Positions 52,301-62,960 of a DNA stretch of 64,000 nucleotides are shown here, piece by piece (within the stretch, counting starts at the first letter, position 1; the number at the start of each line of letters is the position of its first letter). The position numbers and the translations under genes were made by a program. Origin of the DNA: Zygaena filipendulae (lineage: Eukaryota > Arthropoda > Insecta > Lepidoptera > Zygaenidae); assembly GCA_907165275.2 (NCBI GenBank), contig OU015677.1:3410001-3474000 (forward strand). Reading direction: 5' to 3'. Under the pieces are notes generated by a model, which saw only the letters and a program-made list of their open reading frames with translations, ran no database searches and was not told the DNA's origin.

Positions 52301-53312
52301 TTGAGAAAAACTTTTTTTTATACACAAGTTTTTAAAAAAATGGCATGAGTTCTGGTTGCCCCCCACATAGTTCTGAACATCTATAGACATTTTGGAAATA
52401 GTTCTGTTGTTTACATAGCCCAGAAATGGTTTTGAAATAATTTCCCAATTTTTTTACGGCCTTGTAACGCGAAAAGTATTAGTCAAATCGAAAAATGTTA
52501 TAGAGATAATGTGTAGAACTCTTTGGGGGGCCAACGGAACTCTAACAAAAAAATCGATTTTTGAATATTTATTTTTTTTCCAAAATAACTAATTATTTTC
52601 ATCTGAACCTAGCGTCTTTCTTATCGGTTATATCGAAATAAGTTATAGGAAAAACTTGTAGAACTCTTTGAGGGGCACCTAGAAATCTAAGAAAAAATCA
52701 CATTTTCCGGAAACTCGATGAAAATTGAGAAAAACTTTTTTTTTATACACAAGTTTTTAAAAAAATGGTATGAGTTCTGGTTGCCCCCCACATAGTTCTG
52801 AACATCTATATACATTTTAGAAATAGTTCTGTTGTTTACATAGCCCAAAAATGGTTTTGAAATAATTTCCCAATTTTTTACGGCCTTGTACCGCGAAAAG
52901 TATTAGTCAAATCGAAAAATGTTATAGGGATAATGTGTAGAACTCTTTGGAGGGCCAACGGAACTCTAACAAAAAAATCGATTTTTGAAATTATATTTTT
53001 TCCAAAATAACTAATTATTTTCATCTGAACCCAGCGTTTTTCTTATCGGTTATATCGAAATAAGTTAGAAAAAAAACTTGTAGAACTCTTTAAGGGGCAC
53101 TTAGAAATTTAAGAAAAAATCACATTTTCCGGAAACTAGATGAAAATTGAGAAGAACTTTTTTTTATACACAAGTTTTTTAAAAAATGGCATGAGTTCTA
53201 GTTGCCCCCCATATAGTTCTGAACATCTATATACATTTTAGAAATAGTTTTGTTATTTACATGGACCAAAAATGGTTTTGAAATAATGGGGGACCAAGTT
53301 GCCAATTTTCAT
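49308..53312. repeat. Foldback left arm: ~425-bp tandem units with 1272-bp higher-order period
   Basis: Unit starts (ATGGCATGAG or close variants) lie at 49791, 50221, 50645, 51068, 51493, 51917, 52340, 52765 and 53186. The three-unit block 50221-51492 repeats almost exactly as 51493-52764, a recent internal duplication. Confidence 0.93.
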
Positions 53313-53313
53313 G

Positions 53314-53354
<41 letters not shown>
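53313..53354. repeat. CTA trinucleotide microsatellite
   Basis: Uninterrupted run of about 13 ACT/CTA repeats at the inner edge of the left arm. Confidence 0.95.
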
Positions 53355-53667
53355 AATTACTGTTATCGACGTCTGGTTTTGAGTTTTTTTTTTTTTTTAG
53401 TTTTGCCGTTCTTACTGCCTCTGTGCACCCTTGATCACTATGCCTTAAAGATTGTAACTTTTTAATCTATAAATAATGTAATAAAAATGTAATTGATCGC
53501 TGTCTGTACATGGGAGATATAAGACAAAAAATATTATTGGGACCTTTATCAACGCAATAGCACTGCATAACAATGATTGTTAGAATTTTTATCTTTTTTC
53601 ATGTGCGTTTGTGCACGCTTATCTCAGAAATGGCTTATCTGATTTAGATGAAATTTTTATTATGTAC
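53355..53667. other. Foldback centre, unassigned
   Basis: T-run at 53384-53397, then unique-looking sequence; CTCAGAAATGGCTTATCTGA at about 53623 recalls other Helitron-like cores. Confidence 0.4.
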
Positions 53668-53838
53668 CTAGCTGTTCCCCGTAGTTTCACCCACGTTAAT
53701 TTCTGAGATCCCGCGAAAATTTCGGGATAAAAAGTACCTTTTATCCTTCTCTGTATCCCTGGCAACGTGTATGCAAAATTTCGTAATGATCGGTTTAACC
53801 GTTAAGGCGTGAAATTATAACAGACAGACAGACGTGAA
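53668..53838 (-). mobile_element. Helitron-like element nested in the foldback centre
   Basis: CTAG at 53668-53671, hairpin, CTGTATCCCTGGCAACGTGT, GTTAAGGCGTGAAATTATAA and a CAGACAGACAGACG run; the distal end is truncated. Confidence 0.78.
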
Positions 53839-53844
53839 AATAAT

Positions 53845-55700
53845 ATTTTTTTACTTCTTACTGATCGACCATCATCTGCTGGATTTCGGATCGGAGTTCT
53901 GGTTTAGTATCCAGTTCTAAATTGAAGATACCATACTGATCTGTGACAAATGCAGAAGTTCCGTCCTTCACGTGCTAGTGGAACTGTCAAAATAATATTG
54001 TTTTACTTTGTCTCGGCTCTACCATGATCAGATGGGTTTTAAACGGGAGTTCTGGTTTTCAATCCAGTTCTGTATCTAAGTTCTGATATTCGTCTGTGAG
54101 ATACGAAGGAGTTCCGAGCTTCACGTGCTGGTGGAACTGTTAAAATATTTTTTTTAAACTTTTTAACTGCTCTACCATGATCTGCTGGATTTTGAAACGG
54201 AGTTCTGGATTTTTATCCAGGTCCTAATTGAAGATGTTATACTGATCTATGAGAAACAAAGGAGTTATGGAGTTATGGAGTGGTGGAACTGTTAAAATAA
54301 TATTTTTTTACTTTCTAGCTGCTCTACCATGATCTGCTGGATTTTGAACCAGATTTCTGGATTCGTATCCAGTTTTAAATTGAAGATGTCATACTTACCT
54401 GTGAGAAACGAAGGATATCCGTCCTTCACGTGCTAGTGGAACTGTTAAAATATTTTTTTTTTTACTTTTTAACTGCTCTACCAAGATCTGCTGGAGTTCG
54501 AAACAGAGTTCTGGATTCGTGTCCGGTTCTAAATTGAAGATATCATAGTGATCTACGAGAAACCAAGGAGTTCCCGCCTTCACGTGCTAGTGGAACTGTT
54601 AAAATAATATTTTTTAAATTTTTCTCGGCTCTACCATGATCAAATGGGTTTTAAACGGGAGTTCTGGTTTTTAATCTAGTTCTGTATCTAAGTTCTGATA
54701 CTGGTCTATGAAATACTAAGGAGTTCCGCCCTTCACGTGCTAGTGGAACTGTTAAAATAATATTTTTTTTACTTTTATGCTGCTCTACCATGATCTCCTG
54801 GATTTGAACCGGATTTCTGGATTCGTATCCAGTTTTAAATTGAAGATGTCATACTTACCTGTGAGAAACGAAGGATTTCCGTCCTTCACGTGCTAGTGGA
54901 ACTGTTAAAATAATATTTTTTTTACTTTTTAACTGCTCTACCAAGATCTGCTGGAGTTCGGAACAGAGTTCTAGATTCGTGTCCGGTTCTAAATTGAAGA
55001 TATCATAGTGATCTGTGAGAAACCAAGCAGTTCCCGCCTTCACGTGCTAGTGGAACTGTTAAAATAATATTCTTTACCTTTTTCTCGGCTCTACCATGAT
55101 CAGATGGGTTTTAAACGGGAGTTCTGGTTTTTAATCTAGTTCTGTATCTAAGTTCTGATACTGGTATATGAAATACTAAGGAGTACCGCCCTTCACGTGC
55201 TAGTAGAACTGTTAAAATAATATTTTTTTTACTTTTATGCTGCTCTACCATGATCTCCTGGATTTGAACCGGATTTCTGGATTCGTATCCAGTTTTAAAT
55301 TGAAGATGTCATACTTACCTGTGAGAAACAAAGGATTTCCGTCCTTCACGTGCTAGTGGAACTGTTAAAATAATATTTTTTTACTTTTTAACTGCTCTAC
55401 CAAGATCTGCTGGAGTTCGGAACAGAGTTCTAGATTCGTGTCTGGTTCTAAATTGAAGATATCATAGTGATCTGTGAGAAACCAAGGAGTTCCCGCCTTC
55501 GCGTGCTAGTGGAACTGTTAAAATAATATTTTTTAACTTTTTCTCAGCTCTACCATGATCAGATGGGTTTTAAATGGGAGTTCTGGTTTTTAATCTAGTT
55601 CTGTATCTAAGTTCTGATACTGGTCTATATGAGATACGAAGGAGTTCCGCCCTTCACGTGCTGGTGGAACTGTTAAAATAATACTTTTTTCCTTTTTAAC
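53845..55700. repeat. Twelve ~154-bp tandem units in the foldback centre
   Basis: Each unit carries TGCTCTACCATGATCTGCTG, a GGAGTTCTGG block and CTTCACGTGCTAGTGGAACT. Every third unit is most similar, giving a higher-order period of about 460 bp. For example, 54395-54583 and 54855-55043 encode almost the same 62-residue chance ORF. Confidence 0.9.
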
Positions 55701-55716
55701 TGCTCTACCATGACGG

Positions 55717-55828
55717 CCAGAGCTCTTGTTTCTTACAGATCAGTAACAGGTCTTCAATTAAGAACTGGATACGAATCCAGCACTCCCGTTTAAAGTCCAG
55801 CAGATCATGGTAGAGAAATAATAATTAA
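55717..55828. repeat. One inverted unit of the 154-bp array
   Basis: AATTAAGAACTGGATACGAA and CAGCAGATCATGGTAGAG are the reverse complement of the unit sequence, so the array ends in a head-to-head copy. Confidence 0.78.
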
Positions 55829-55879
55829 TATTAATATTGCTTGAACATTATCACATTATCATCTGTAGTCCCAAACTAA

Positions 55880-56100
55880 AAAGAAATATTGGTTTTAAAC
55901 TAATGAGGGACCAACTTCCCAATTAAATTTTTTGCGGTCTTGTACCGACAAAAGTATTAATAAAATCGAAAAATGTTATAATTTGTAGTAAAACTCTTTG
56001 GGGTCAACCGAAACTTCAAAAGAAAAATTGGTTTTTTATTATATTATTATGATTGACGTAGATTTTTTTTAATTATTTTCTTTTTTTGGTGTTATTTTTT
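55880..56100 (+). repeat. Diverged arm unit in direct orientation
   Basis: GGGACCAACTTCCCAATTAA, CTTGTACCGACAAAAGTATT and AAATCGAAAAATGTTATAAT match the 425-bp unit with many substitutions; an old outlier. Confidence 0.65.
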
Positions 56101-56269
56101 ATAACGCGTCGGTCCGGATTCCAGAGATAATCCCATCGTGCATCTATTTCATACTTGTGGCCGTCGCGAGCAAATCCTCACCGTCTCCCTCTTAATCCCT
56201 TATTTTATAATTTTATCAGACCTTAGGAGGTAAACCCGCAGTCAGAGAGAAGGTAATCACTACGTTTTC
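56101..56269. other. Foldback centre, unassigned GC-richer block
   Basis: GGTCCGGATTCCAGAGATAA and GTGGCCGTCGCGAGCAAATC look like non-foldback DNA. CAGAGAGAAGGTAATCACTA is also present at 44028. Confidence 0.4.
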
Positions 56270-58219
56270 CCGCCAAAGAGTTCTACACATTATCCCTATA
56301 ACATTTTTCGATTTGACTAATACTTTTCGCGGTACAAGGCCGTAAAAAAATTGGGAAATTATTTCAAAACCAGTTTTGGTCTATGTAAACAACAGAACTA
56401 TTTCCAAAATGTCTATAGATGTTCAGAACTATGTGGAGGGCAACCAGAACTCATGCCATTTTTTTAAAAACTTGTGTATAAAAAAAAGTTTTTCTCAATT
56501 TTCATCGAGTTTCCGGAAAATGTGATTTTTTCTTAGATTTCTAGGTGCCCCTCAAAGAGTTCTACAAGTTTTTCCTATAACTTATTTCGATATAACCGAT
56601 AAGAAAGACGCTAGGTTCAGATGAAAATAATTAGTTATTTTGGAAAAATTATAATTTCAAAAATCGATTTTTTTGTTAGAGTTCCGTTGGCCCCCCAAAG
56701 AGTTCTACACATTATCTCTATAACATTTTTCGATTTGACTAATACTTTTCGCGGTACAAGGCCGTAAAAAAATTGGGAAATTATTTCAAAACCATTTCTG
56801 GGCTATGTAAACAACAGAACTATTTCCAAAATGTCTATAGATGTTCAGAACTATGTGGGGGGCAACCAGAACTCATGCCATTTTTTTAAAAACTTGTGTA
56901 TAAAAAAAAAGTTTTTCTCAATTTTCATCGAGTTTCCGGAAAATGTGATTTTTTCTTAGATTTCTAGGTGCCCCTTAAAGAGTTCTACAAGTTTTTCCTA
57001 TAATTTATTTCGATATAACCGATAAGAAAGACGCTAGGTTCAGATGAAAATAATTAGTTATTTTGGAAAAAAATAAAATATTCAAAAATCGATTTTTTTG
57101 TTAGAGTTCCGTTGGCCCCCCAAAGAGTTCTACACATTATCCCTATAACATTTTTCGATTTTACTAATACTTTTCGCGGTACAAGGCCGTAAAAAAATTG
57201 GGCAATTATTTCAAAACCATTTTTGGTCTATGTAAACAACAGAACTATTTCCAAAATGTATATAGATGTTCAGAACTATGTGGGGGGCAACTAGAACTCA
57301 TGCCATTTTTTTAAAAACTTGTGTATATAAAAAAAGTTTTTCTCAATTTTCTTTTAGTTTCCGGAAAATGAATTTTTTTCTTAGATTTCTAGGTGCCCCT
57401 CAAAGAGTTCTACAAGTTTTTCTTCTAACTTATTTCGATATAACAGATAAGAAAGACGCTAGGTTCAGATGAAAATAATTAGTTATTTTGGAAAAAAATA
57501 AAATATTCAAAAATCGATTTTTTTGTTAGAGTTCCGTTGGCCCCCCAAAGAGTTCTACACATTATCCCTATAACATTTTTCGATTTGACTAATACTTTTC
57601 GCGGTATAAGGCCGTAAAATATGAAAATCGGGAAATTATTTCAAAACCATTTTTGGACTATGTAAACAACAGAACTATTTCTAAAATGTATATAGATGTT
57701 CAGAACTATGTGGGGGGCAACTAGAACTCATGCTATTTTTTTAAAAACTTGTGTATAAAAAAAAAGTTTTTCTCAATTTTCATCAAGTTTCCGGAAAATG
57801 AATTTTTTTCTTAGATTTCTAGGTGCTCCTCAAAGAGTTCTATAAGTTTTTCCTATAACTTATTTCGATATAACCGATAGGAAAGACGCTAGGTTCAGAT
57901 GAAAATAATTAATTATTTTGAAAAAAAATAAAATATTCAAAAATCGATTTTTTTGTAAGAGTTCCGTTGGCCCCCCAAAGAGTTCTACACATTATCTCTA
58001 TAACATTTTTCGATTTGACTAATACTTTTCGCGGTATAAGGCCGTAAAATATGAAAATCGGGAAGTTGGCCCCCCATTATTTCAAAACCATTTTTGGTCT
58101 ATGTAAACAACAGAACTATTTCCAAAAAGTATAAAGAACTCCGGAACTATGTGGGGGGCCACTAGAACTCACTTTATTTTATTTTTTTTTTGACATTGGG
58201 GGGCCAACTTCACACCGCC
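56270..58219. repeat. Foldback right arm: 4-5 units, inverted
   Basis: AGAACTCATG unit marks at 56448, 56870, 57293 and 57724 (period 422-431 bp), all reverse complements of left-arm units. Confidence 0.92.
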
Positions 58220-58228
58220 CGAACGAAG
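58220..58228 (+). repeat. Target-site duplication, right (CGAACGAAG)
   Basis: Exact partner of 49299-49307. Confidence 0.9.
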
Positions 58229-58616
58229 ACTGATTTGAATTTTGAATTTCGAACGTTCGTGAGCCGTGCGCGGGCGCATTCAATGCTGAATAATTCGGTT
58301 GACCATGATTTATATTGTTTCAGTATACAAATTTTTCTTTGATGCAGTCGATCAACCCCAAAGAAAGGAGGTTGTGCCTCTCTAAAGCAGGTGACCAGCA
58401 AATAACGGTTCCTTGTTTTGGTATTCAATTCTATCAACTAGATTTGCTAGATTTTGTGATAAAATATGATCCATATAATATTAAGTTTGTTACGATGCAC
58501 GATGTGCTGATTTATGCTTGTTTACTTATGATTTATAGCTCAGAATATTAACCAGTGACTGATATTATCCCAGAAAAACAGAACAGACACACAAAGTAAG
58601 TAGTATGCTTGAAGTA
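58229..58616. other. Unique flank; doubtful ORF 58315-58551
   Basis: TTTATATTGTTTCAG at 58308-58322 is acceptor-like and is followed by an open frame to 58551, but the residues match no family I know. Confidence 0.3.
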
Positions 58617-58905
58617 TACTGAGTGCTGGCTGCCTGGTAGTCGCACGACACAGCGCGGCTGTTGCGCGGCGTGCATGAGCGAGGAGGTGGTACTGTTCCA
58701 GGCGGAGCGTGCACGTGCTGCTACCGCCTCTGAGTGCTGGCTGCCTGGTAGTCGCGCGACTCAGCGCGGCTACTGCACGGCGTACACCGGGAAATCACCA
58801 CCTCCTCGCTCATGTACGCACATGAGCGAGGAGGTGGTGATTTCCCAGACGAAACGTGCTGCTTACCGCTCTAAATGCTGGGTGCCTGGTAATCGCGTGA
58901 TTTCT
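58617..58905. repeat. GC-rich repeat cluster with perfect 27-bp hairpin
   Basis: GAGTGCTGGCTGCCTGGTAG at 58620 and 58732 (period 112 bp), with a third diverged copy near 58875. Each is followed by a CAGCGCGGCT block and a CATGAGCGAGGAGGTGGT block. At 58789-58846 the latter occurs in both orientations as 27-bp perfect arms with a 4-base loop (ACGC). Confidence 0.85.
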
Positions 58906-59455
58906 CACATCGTCCATGGATGTTGGACACAACACATTCTTAATACCTATTTATAAAACGAATCCATGGTCACTGTACTCGCTACATACATCTCGGCGAA
59001 TATTCCGGTGCACATCAGCTTTAACTATCACAAAATCATGTCGCATTAGTGCTCATTTCGCAGGCATATTGCTGGCTTATCGCGGGTTCGAATCTAGTCG
59101 TGTACAAACGCTGGGCGCTTACCCGACATGGCTTTTTGTAATGGCCTTTGTTATTATAAACTGGCTGACGTATGCGGTTTGATTTCAGTATTACCTCGGG
59201 AACTCTCCGATTCATCGATACGAAAAGTAGCTTGTTAGCATAATGCACTACCACATAGAGTATGTTGGAGTAAAATAAGTGAAATCTTTATCAAGTAGGT
59301 AGGTACCTAAGTTGTTTTACCTACATTATACGTAAGATAAATACCTACTTGACTTCTCTACGTTTTGTTTGTTCACGTAGTTCTTTTAATAAACTATGCA
59401 ACGGATATGCAGTTTTAAATATAGTACGTGAATATTAATTCAGTTAGTTTTCCAA
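58906..59455. other. No recognised feature
   Basis: A partial B-box-like GCGGGTTCGAATCTAGTC near 59081 could belong to an old SINE; nothing else was seen. Confidence 0.35.
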
Positions 59456-59640
59456 AGTCAAAGTCAAATAATTTATTCAAATTTGGCCCATAATACGGCT
59501 CTTTTTGACATCAATAAAGTTATATTTATTATGACAGCACAAATAAAATATCCACCCTTCACAGCTTCCTAGTGCTATGGCTGAAGAGAAGAAGCTGCGC
59601 AACAAACTCTCCAGTAGCACGCTGTCAGTTTAAACTTATA
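59456..59640 (-). mobile_element. LINE 3' end, reverse orientation
   Basis: AAGTCAAAGTCAAATAATTT is a reversed short-repeat tail. GCTGCGCAACAAACTCTCCA and AGTAGCACGCTGTCAG are a frequent 3' UTR block of moth LINEs. Confidence 0.65.
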
Positions 59641-59716
59641 ATATACATAACATTATAGTGATAACTCAGGTAACTCAACTTTCGGTAGGTTTATAAGTAC
59701 TTATAAGGCATAGGTA

Positions 59717-59912
59717 TATCCCCGCGGTTTCACCCGCAATAATTTTGGGGTTCCCGTGAGAATTTCTGGATAAAATGTAGATATTAACCTTCCTGATGGA
59801 TCATACTATCTATTGGTGAAAACCACATGAAAATCCGTTGCGAAGTTTTAAAGATCTAAGCATACATAGGGACAGACAGCGAGAAGTGGAAAGTTTTATA
59901 CTATGTAGTTAT
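59717..59912 (-). mobile_element. Helitron-like element, subfamily 3
   Basis: CCCCGCGGTTTCACCCGC, CTATCTATTGGTGAAAACC, AAAGATCTAAGCATACATAG and distal TTTTATACTATGTAGTTAT; the CTAG tip is missing. A stray ACGGGTGAAACCGCA trace follows near 59942. Confidence 0.75.
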
Positions 59913-60186
59913 TACATAGAAGAGTTTCTGAAGGAATGCACACGGGTGAAACCGCAAGACAGAATTATAGTCTGTAACGAGTCTTATTTTTATTACGTCA
60001 TTTTTTTTTTTTTCTGTATTTCTTTTATTCCATTTTCGCATTCCATATTTTACTATTCATATATTTTAAATTTTTTTAGTAACGTTGTTTGAAAGGTGAC
60101 TCCTGAACTTCAGACTGCTCAGATTAAAATTACTATAAGCTATTCATTTACTGTTGCTTAATAATTTACGTTGTAATCCATATATA
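59913..60186. other. No recognised feature
   Basis: AT-rich with a T-run at 60002-60013. Confidence 0.4.
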
Positions 60187-60325
60187 AGTAATGCAATTGT
60201 GAGTTTACTTGTTTGTTTGTAACGCGTGTGTAACGGCTTAACTACTCAGCCGATCGTCGCAAAATATTGCATAGACGTTGTTCGATGTACAGAGAACGGC
60301 ATAGAGCACGCCGAAATTAGTAATC
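60187..60325 (+). mobile_element. Helitron-like fragment, subfamily 1
   Basis: GCAATTGTGAGTTTACTTG, CCGATCGTCGCAAAATATTG and CATAGAGCACGCCGAAATTA; the 3' hairpin is lost. Confidence 0.6.
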
Positions 60326-60717
60326 TTTTAATAAACGACTATTTCTCTCAACAAATTGAATTTAATTTATGACGGTGCTAGCCGAAGGTTATAGAACAGC
60401 TTCCATCACCCTAACCTGACAAGTCCACAAAAAAATACATATCTAATAATCCTCCAAAATTCCGTATAAGCCTATAAATAAGTGCGTCACTCGTGCCACC
60501 GGTACGGCGCTTGAACGTTGAATGCGCAGGAGTCGATTGAGATGCGTCCCAAACGAAGCGTTAAAGAGGTGCTGACGGACCGACGCCGGGACGTGTGCAC
60601 GCCGCATTAGTGGGCAGCGGTGATGGCTTAAGAATACTGTACACGCTCAGTAAACGCACGTTTATAACAATAAAGATTGAGACGTCTGTCTGATGTGAGA
60701 CATCGAAATATTATATA
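60326..60717. other. No recognised feature; CpG-rich patch at 60490-60640
   Basis: GCGTCACTCGTGCCACCGGT and CCGACGCCGGGACGTGTGC; promoter-like composition but no exon. Confidence 0.35.
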
Positions 60718-60990
60718 CGGCCCGATTGGCGCAGTAGGTCACCACGCCTACCTGCCAACCAAGAGGTTCCGGGTTCGATTCCCGGTGGGGGTGGACTTTG
60801 TGCGATGAACACGGGGTTCCACTTTCCAGTCTGTGCGTGTATTATCTATAGTGTAATATATGTAATAATATGTAGCCGGTATATACCATGTTTGCTTGGT
60901 TTCCACGACACAAGCTTGTAGCTTAGTATGGGGTTAAGTGGATCTGTGTGTTGTGAAGTGGATTATTATTATTATTATTATTAATAAAGA
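60718..60990 (+). mobile_element. tRNA-derived SINE, family 2, full length
   Basis: Pol III A box TGGCGCAGTAGG and B box GGTTCGATTCC, conserved body with GATGAACACGGGGTTCC, tail TTTGCTTGGTTTCCACGACA and GTTGTGAAGTGG, ending in an ATT microsatellite. Not a true tRNA gene: the would-be acceptor stem does not pair. Confidence 0.85.
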
Positions 60991-61140
60991 TTGAGCCATC
61001 GTGTTGCCGGACGTCTGGCTGATGTGAGACATCGAAATTATTTTGTAGATATTATGAGCATAAAAAGATAGCTCTTGAAGGGAAAAGAATATACCTACTT
61101 AGCACAAATAAAAATATGTTGTTCATATTTTTTTAATATA

Positions 61141-61343
61141 CACTATTCCCCGCGGTTTTACACGAGTTAATTTCGGAGGTCCCAAGAAAATTTCGGGATA
61201 AAAAATACACTATATCCTTTTCTGTACGGAAAAACGTGTATGCAAGATTTAATAAATGATAAAAATCGGTTGAGCTGTTAATGCATGTAAGGGCAACAAA
61301 CGAACAAATAAACTCACTTTCGCGTTTATAATATTAGATAAGG
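61141..61343 (-). mobile_element. Helitron-like element, subfamily 1
   Basis: CCCCGCGGTTTTACACGAG, TATATCCTTTTCTGTACGG and distal CGTTTATAATATTAGATAAGGA; nearly complete, CTAG mutated. Confidence 0.78.
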
Positions 61344-62164
61344 ATTGATAGTAACATAGACATATGTACGTGTATCTTTATTTGGCAAATCGTATCGGCG
61401 TAGTATCTCCATGGAGAAAATAAACGCTGCGTTTTGTCCTGTACAATATGTAATCACCTTTAGCACCAACGGCGATGGTAAAAGCGAGTGTGTCCGCTTC
61501 ATTAGCACGCGTGATATAGCTCCCTCGTAGCGGCTAGTTGCGTTGTTTGCTGTAACTTTACTGCTCACTGCTCACACACTTAGCGCCGCTCTGTGGTCAT
61601 ATAGCTAATTAGCGTGTACTGGACGCTACTGTACTTTAAAGTGTTATGACGAGTTATGTTACGAATGATTCGTCCAGGCTCTAATTACTCTGGCATTTAA
61701 ACGAAATAAGTCATTTCTGGCAACTACATAAATATTCATCTAACAATGCGATTTCACTGGCGTTAAATTCAGTGTTTTTTTTTTATTTATTGAATGCTAA
61801 CTCTACAGCACATTAAGAAAACAATTAACCAATACAAACTACTCCCAATAGCGCCAATGACAGGTAGACTAATCTTAACGAAATAGAACTGACAAGAATT
61901 TTCGGATATAGGTATACTACGAGTATTAGGTATTACTGATCTTTAGATTTTCAATGGATTCCGAATCACATAGACACGTTGAGTGGATCCCAACTCTGAG
62001 CTATCAGTCACGGATGCAGCTGATATCCTGTTACATACAGTTTGAGAGGAAAATTTCACGTTTTGCACGAGACATTTTGCTAAAAGCATGGGATCGGATT
62101 ACGGCTTTTACATTTTTGCACAAACACAACAATGCACGATTTTACATTTTTGCTATAGACTAAT
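61344..62164. other. No recognised feature
   Basis: Unique-looking; ORFs at 61326-61568 (-) and 61954-62163 (+) match no known family. Confidence 0.35.
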
Positions 62165-62300
62165 GTGAGTTTAGTTTAGTTTAGTTTGTTTGTTACGTTT
62201 TCACAGAGACGGGCATAGGGTTCCCGAAATTCCTGCGGGAACTCCGGAATTAACGTCGGTGGAATTCTATGAAATTTTGCATACACATACCTAATATACG
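62165..62300 (+). mobile_element. Helitron-like fragment, internally deleted
   Basis: A GTTTAGTTTAGTTTAG run, TTGTTACGTTTTCACAGAG, CCTGCGGGAACTCCGGAATT. Confidence 0.6.
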
Positions 62301-62452
62301 GTACAGAAATGGACATCGTATGGACAATGTATTTAGTATATTATGTATGTATCTGCTTTTATTTAATTTATTTACTGTATACATGGTAATATCATTTATA
62401 TTAACTTTATATACAAGTAATACATATTATAATTAAATTAGATTGTTTAGAA

Positions 62453-62532
62453 CCATAATTATGTATTACATGTGAGATATATAATGTAATACATGTGAGA
62501 TAATAATTATGTATTACATGTGAGATATATTG
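62453..62532. repeat. Three short tandem units
   Basis: ATTATGTATTACATGTGAGA and variants repeated three times, about 26-38 bp apart. Confidence 0.7.
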
Positions 62533-62814
62533 TGTTTTCACGTGATCGCCAAGTCAATCAATCTATTTAAAACATAAAAGATTTTTAAATTTGATATGGT
62601 CACTATAAAATGTTATTAGATTACCTTATAACATGATAACTTTAGACAGAAGGACCCTTAAGTAGGCACTGAATAAATTAACCGACTTGGTATTACATTG
62701 ATCTCACAACTTTTTACTGTAGAAGAACTGAGTTGCGAGACTTGGGACTTTTTTACAAGTTTGTTTTTGATGGGATATATATTTTCCGGTTCTGTGTAAT
62801 GCCACTAAACTATC
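62533..62814. other. No recognised feature
   Basis: AT-rich unique-looking sequence. Confidence 0.4.
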
Positions 62815-62917
62815 CCCTAGCCAAAAGGTTGACTGGTAGAGAATGCCTTAGGCATTAAGTCCGCCTTTTGTACGCAAATGTGCAATAAAGTTCTTTAAAT
62901 AAATAAATAAATAAATA
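62815..62917 (+). mobile_element. LINE 3' end with AAATA tail
   Basis: AAAAGGTTGACTGGTAGAGA, ATTAAGTCCGCCTTTTGTAC, CAATAAAG and an AAATA run. Confidence 0.68.
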
Positions 62918-62960
62918 GGGTACTTTATTATATCTCAGAATTCCCGCGAAACCTCTGAAA

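Larger units (their letters stand above)
49308..58219. mobile_element. Large non-autonomous foldback (FB/Mutator-like) transposon
   Basis: The outermost bases GGCGGTGTGAAGTTGGCC at 49308 are mirrored exactly at 58219, and the inverted identity continues through the arms. Left arm: 49308 to about 53312, with roughly nine tandem units of 421-430 bp. Right arm: about 56270-58219, with 4-5 units in the opposite orientation. Each unit contains CATGAGTTCTAGTTGCCCCC, GGGGGGCCAACGGAACTCT and CATCTGAACCTAGCGTCTTT. The flanking duplication is 9 bp. Arms made of tandem repeats plus a 9-bp duplication match Drosophila FB-type elements, and 9 bp is also usual for the Mutator superfamily. No transposase ORF exists, so mobilisation in trans is inferred. 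Confidence 0.9.

Noticed and set aside
54395..55043. Two similar 62-residue minus-strand ORFs that look like a protein family
   Set aside because: They are translations of the 154-bp tandem unit three repeats apart; neighbouring units break the frame.
58315..58551. Possible exon after a TTTCAG acceptor-like site
   Set aside because: The residues resemble no known protein, there is no matching donor, and the frame simply ends at a stop.
60718..60810. Possible tRNA gene (A and B boxes, T-arm-like GGTTCGATTCC)
   Set aside because: The acceptor stem does not pair and the same sequence with the same downstream body recurs at 19111 and 62961; it is a SINE head.
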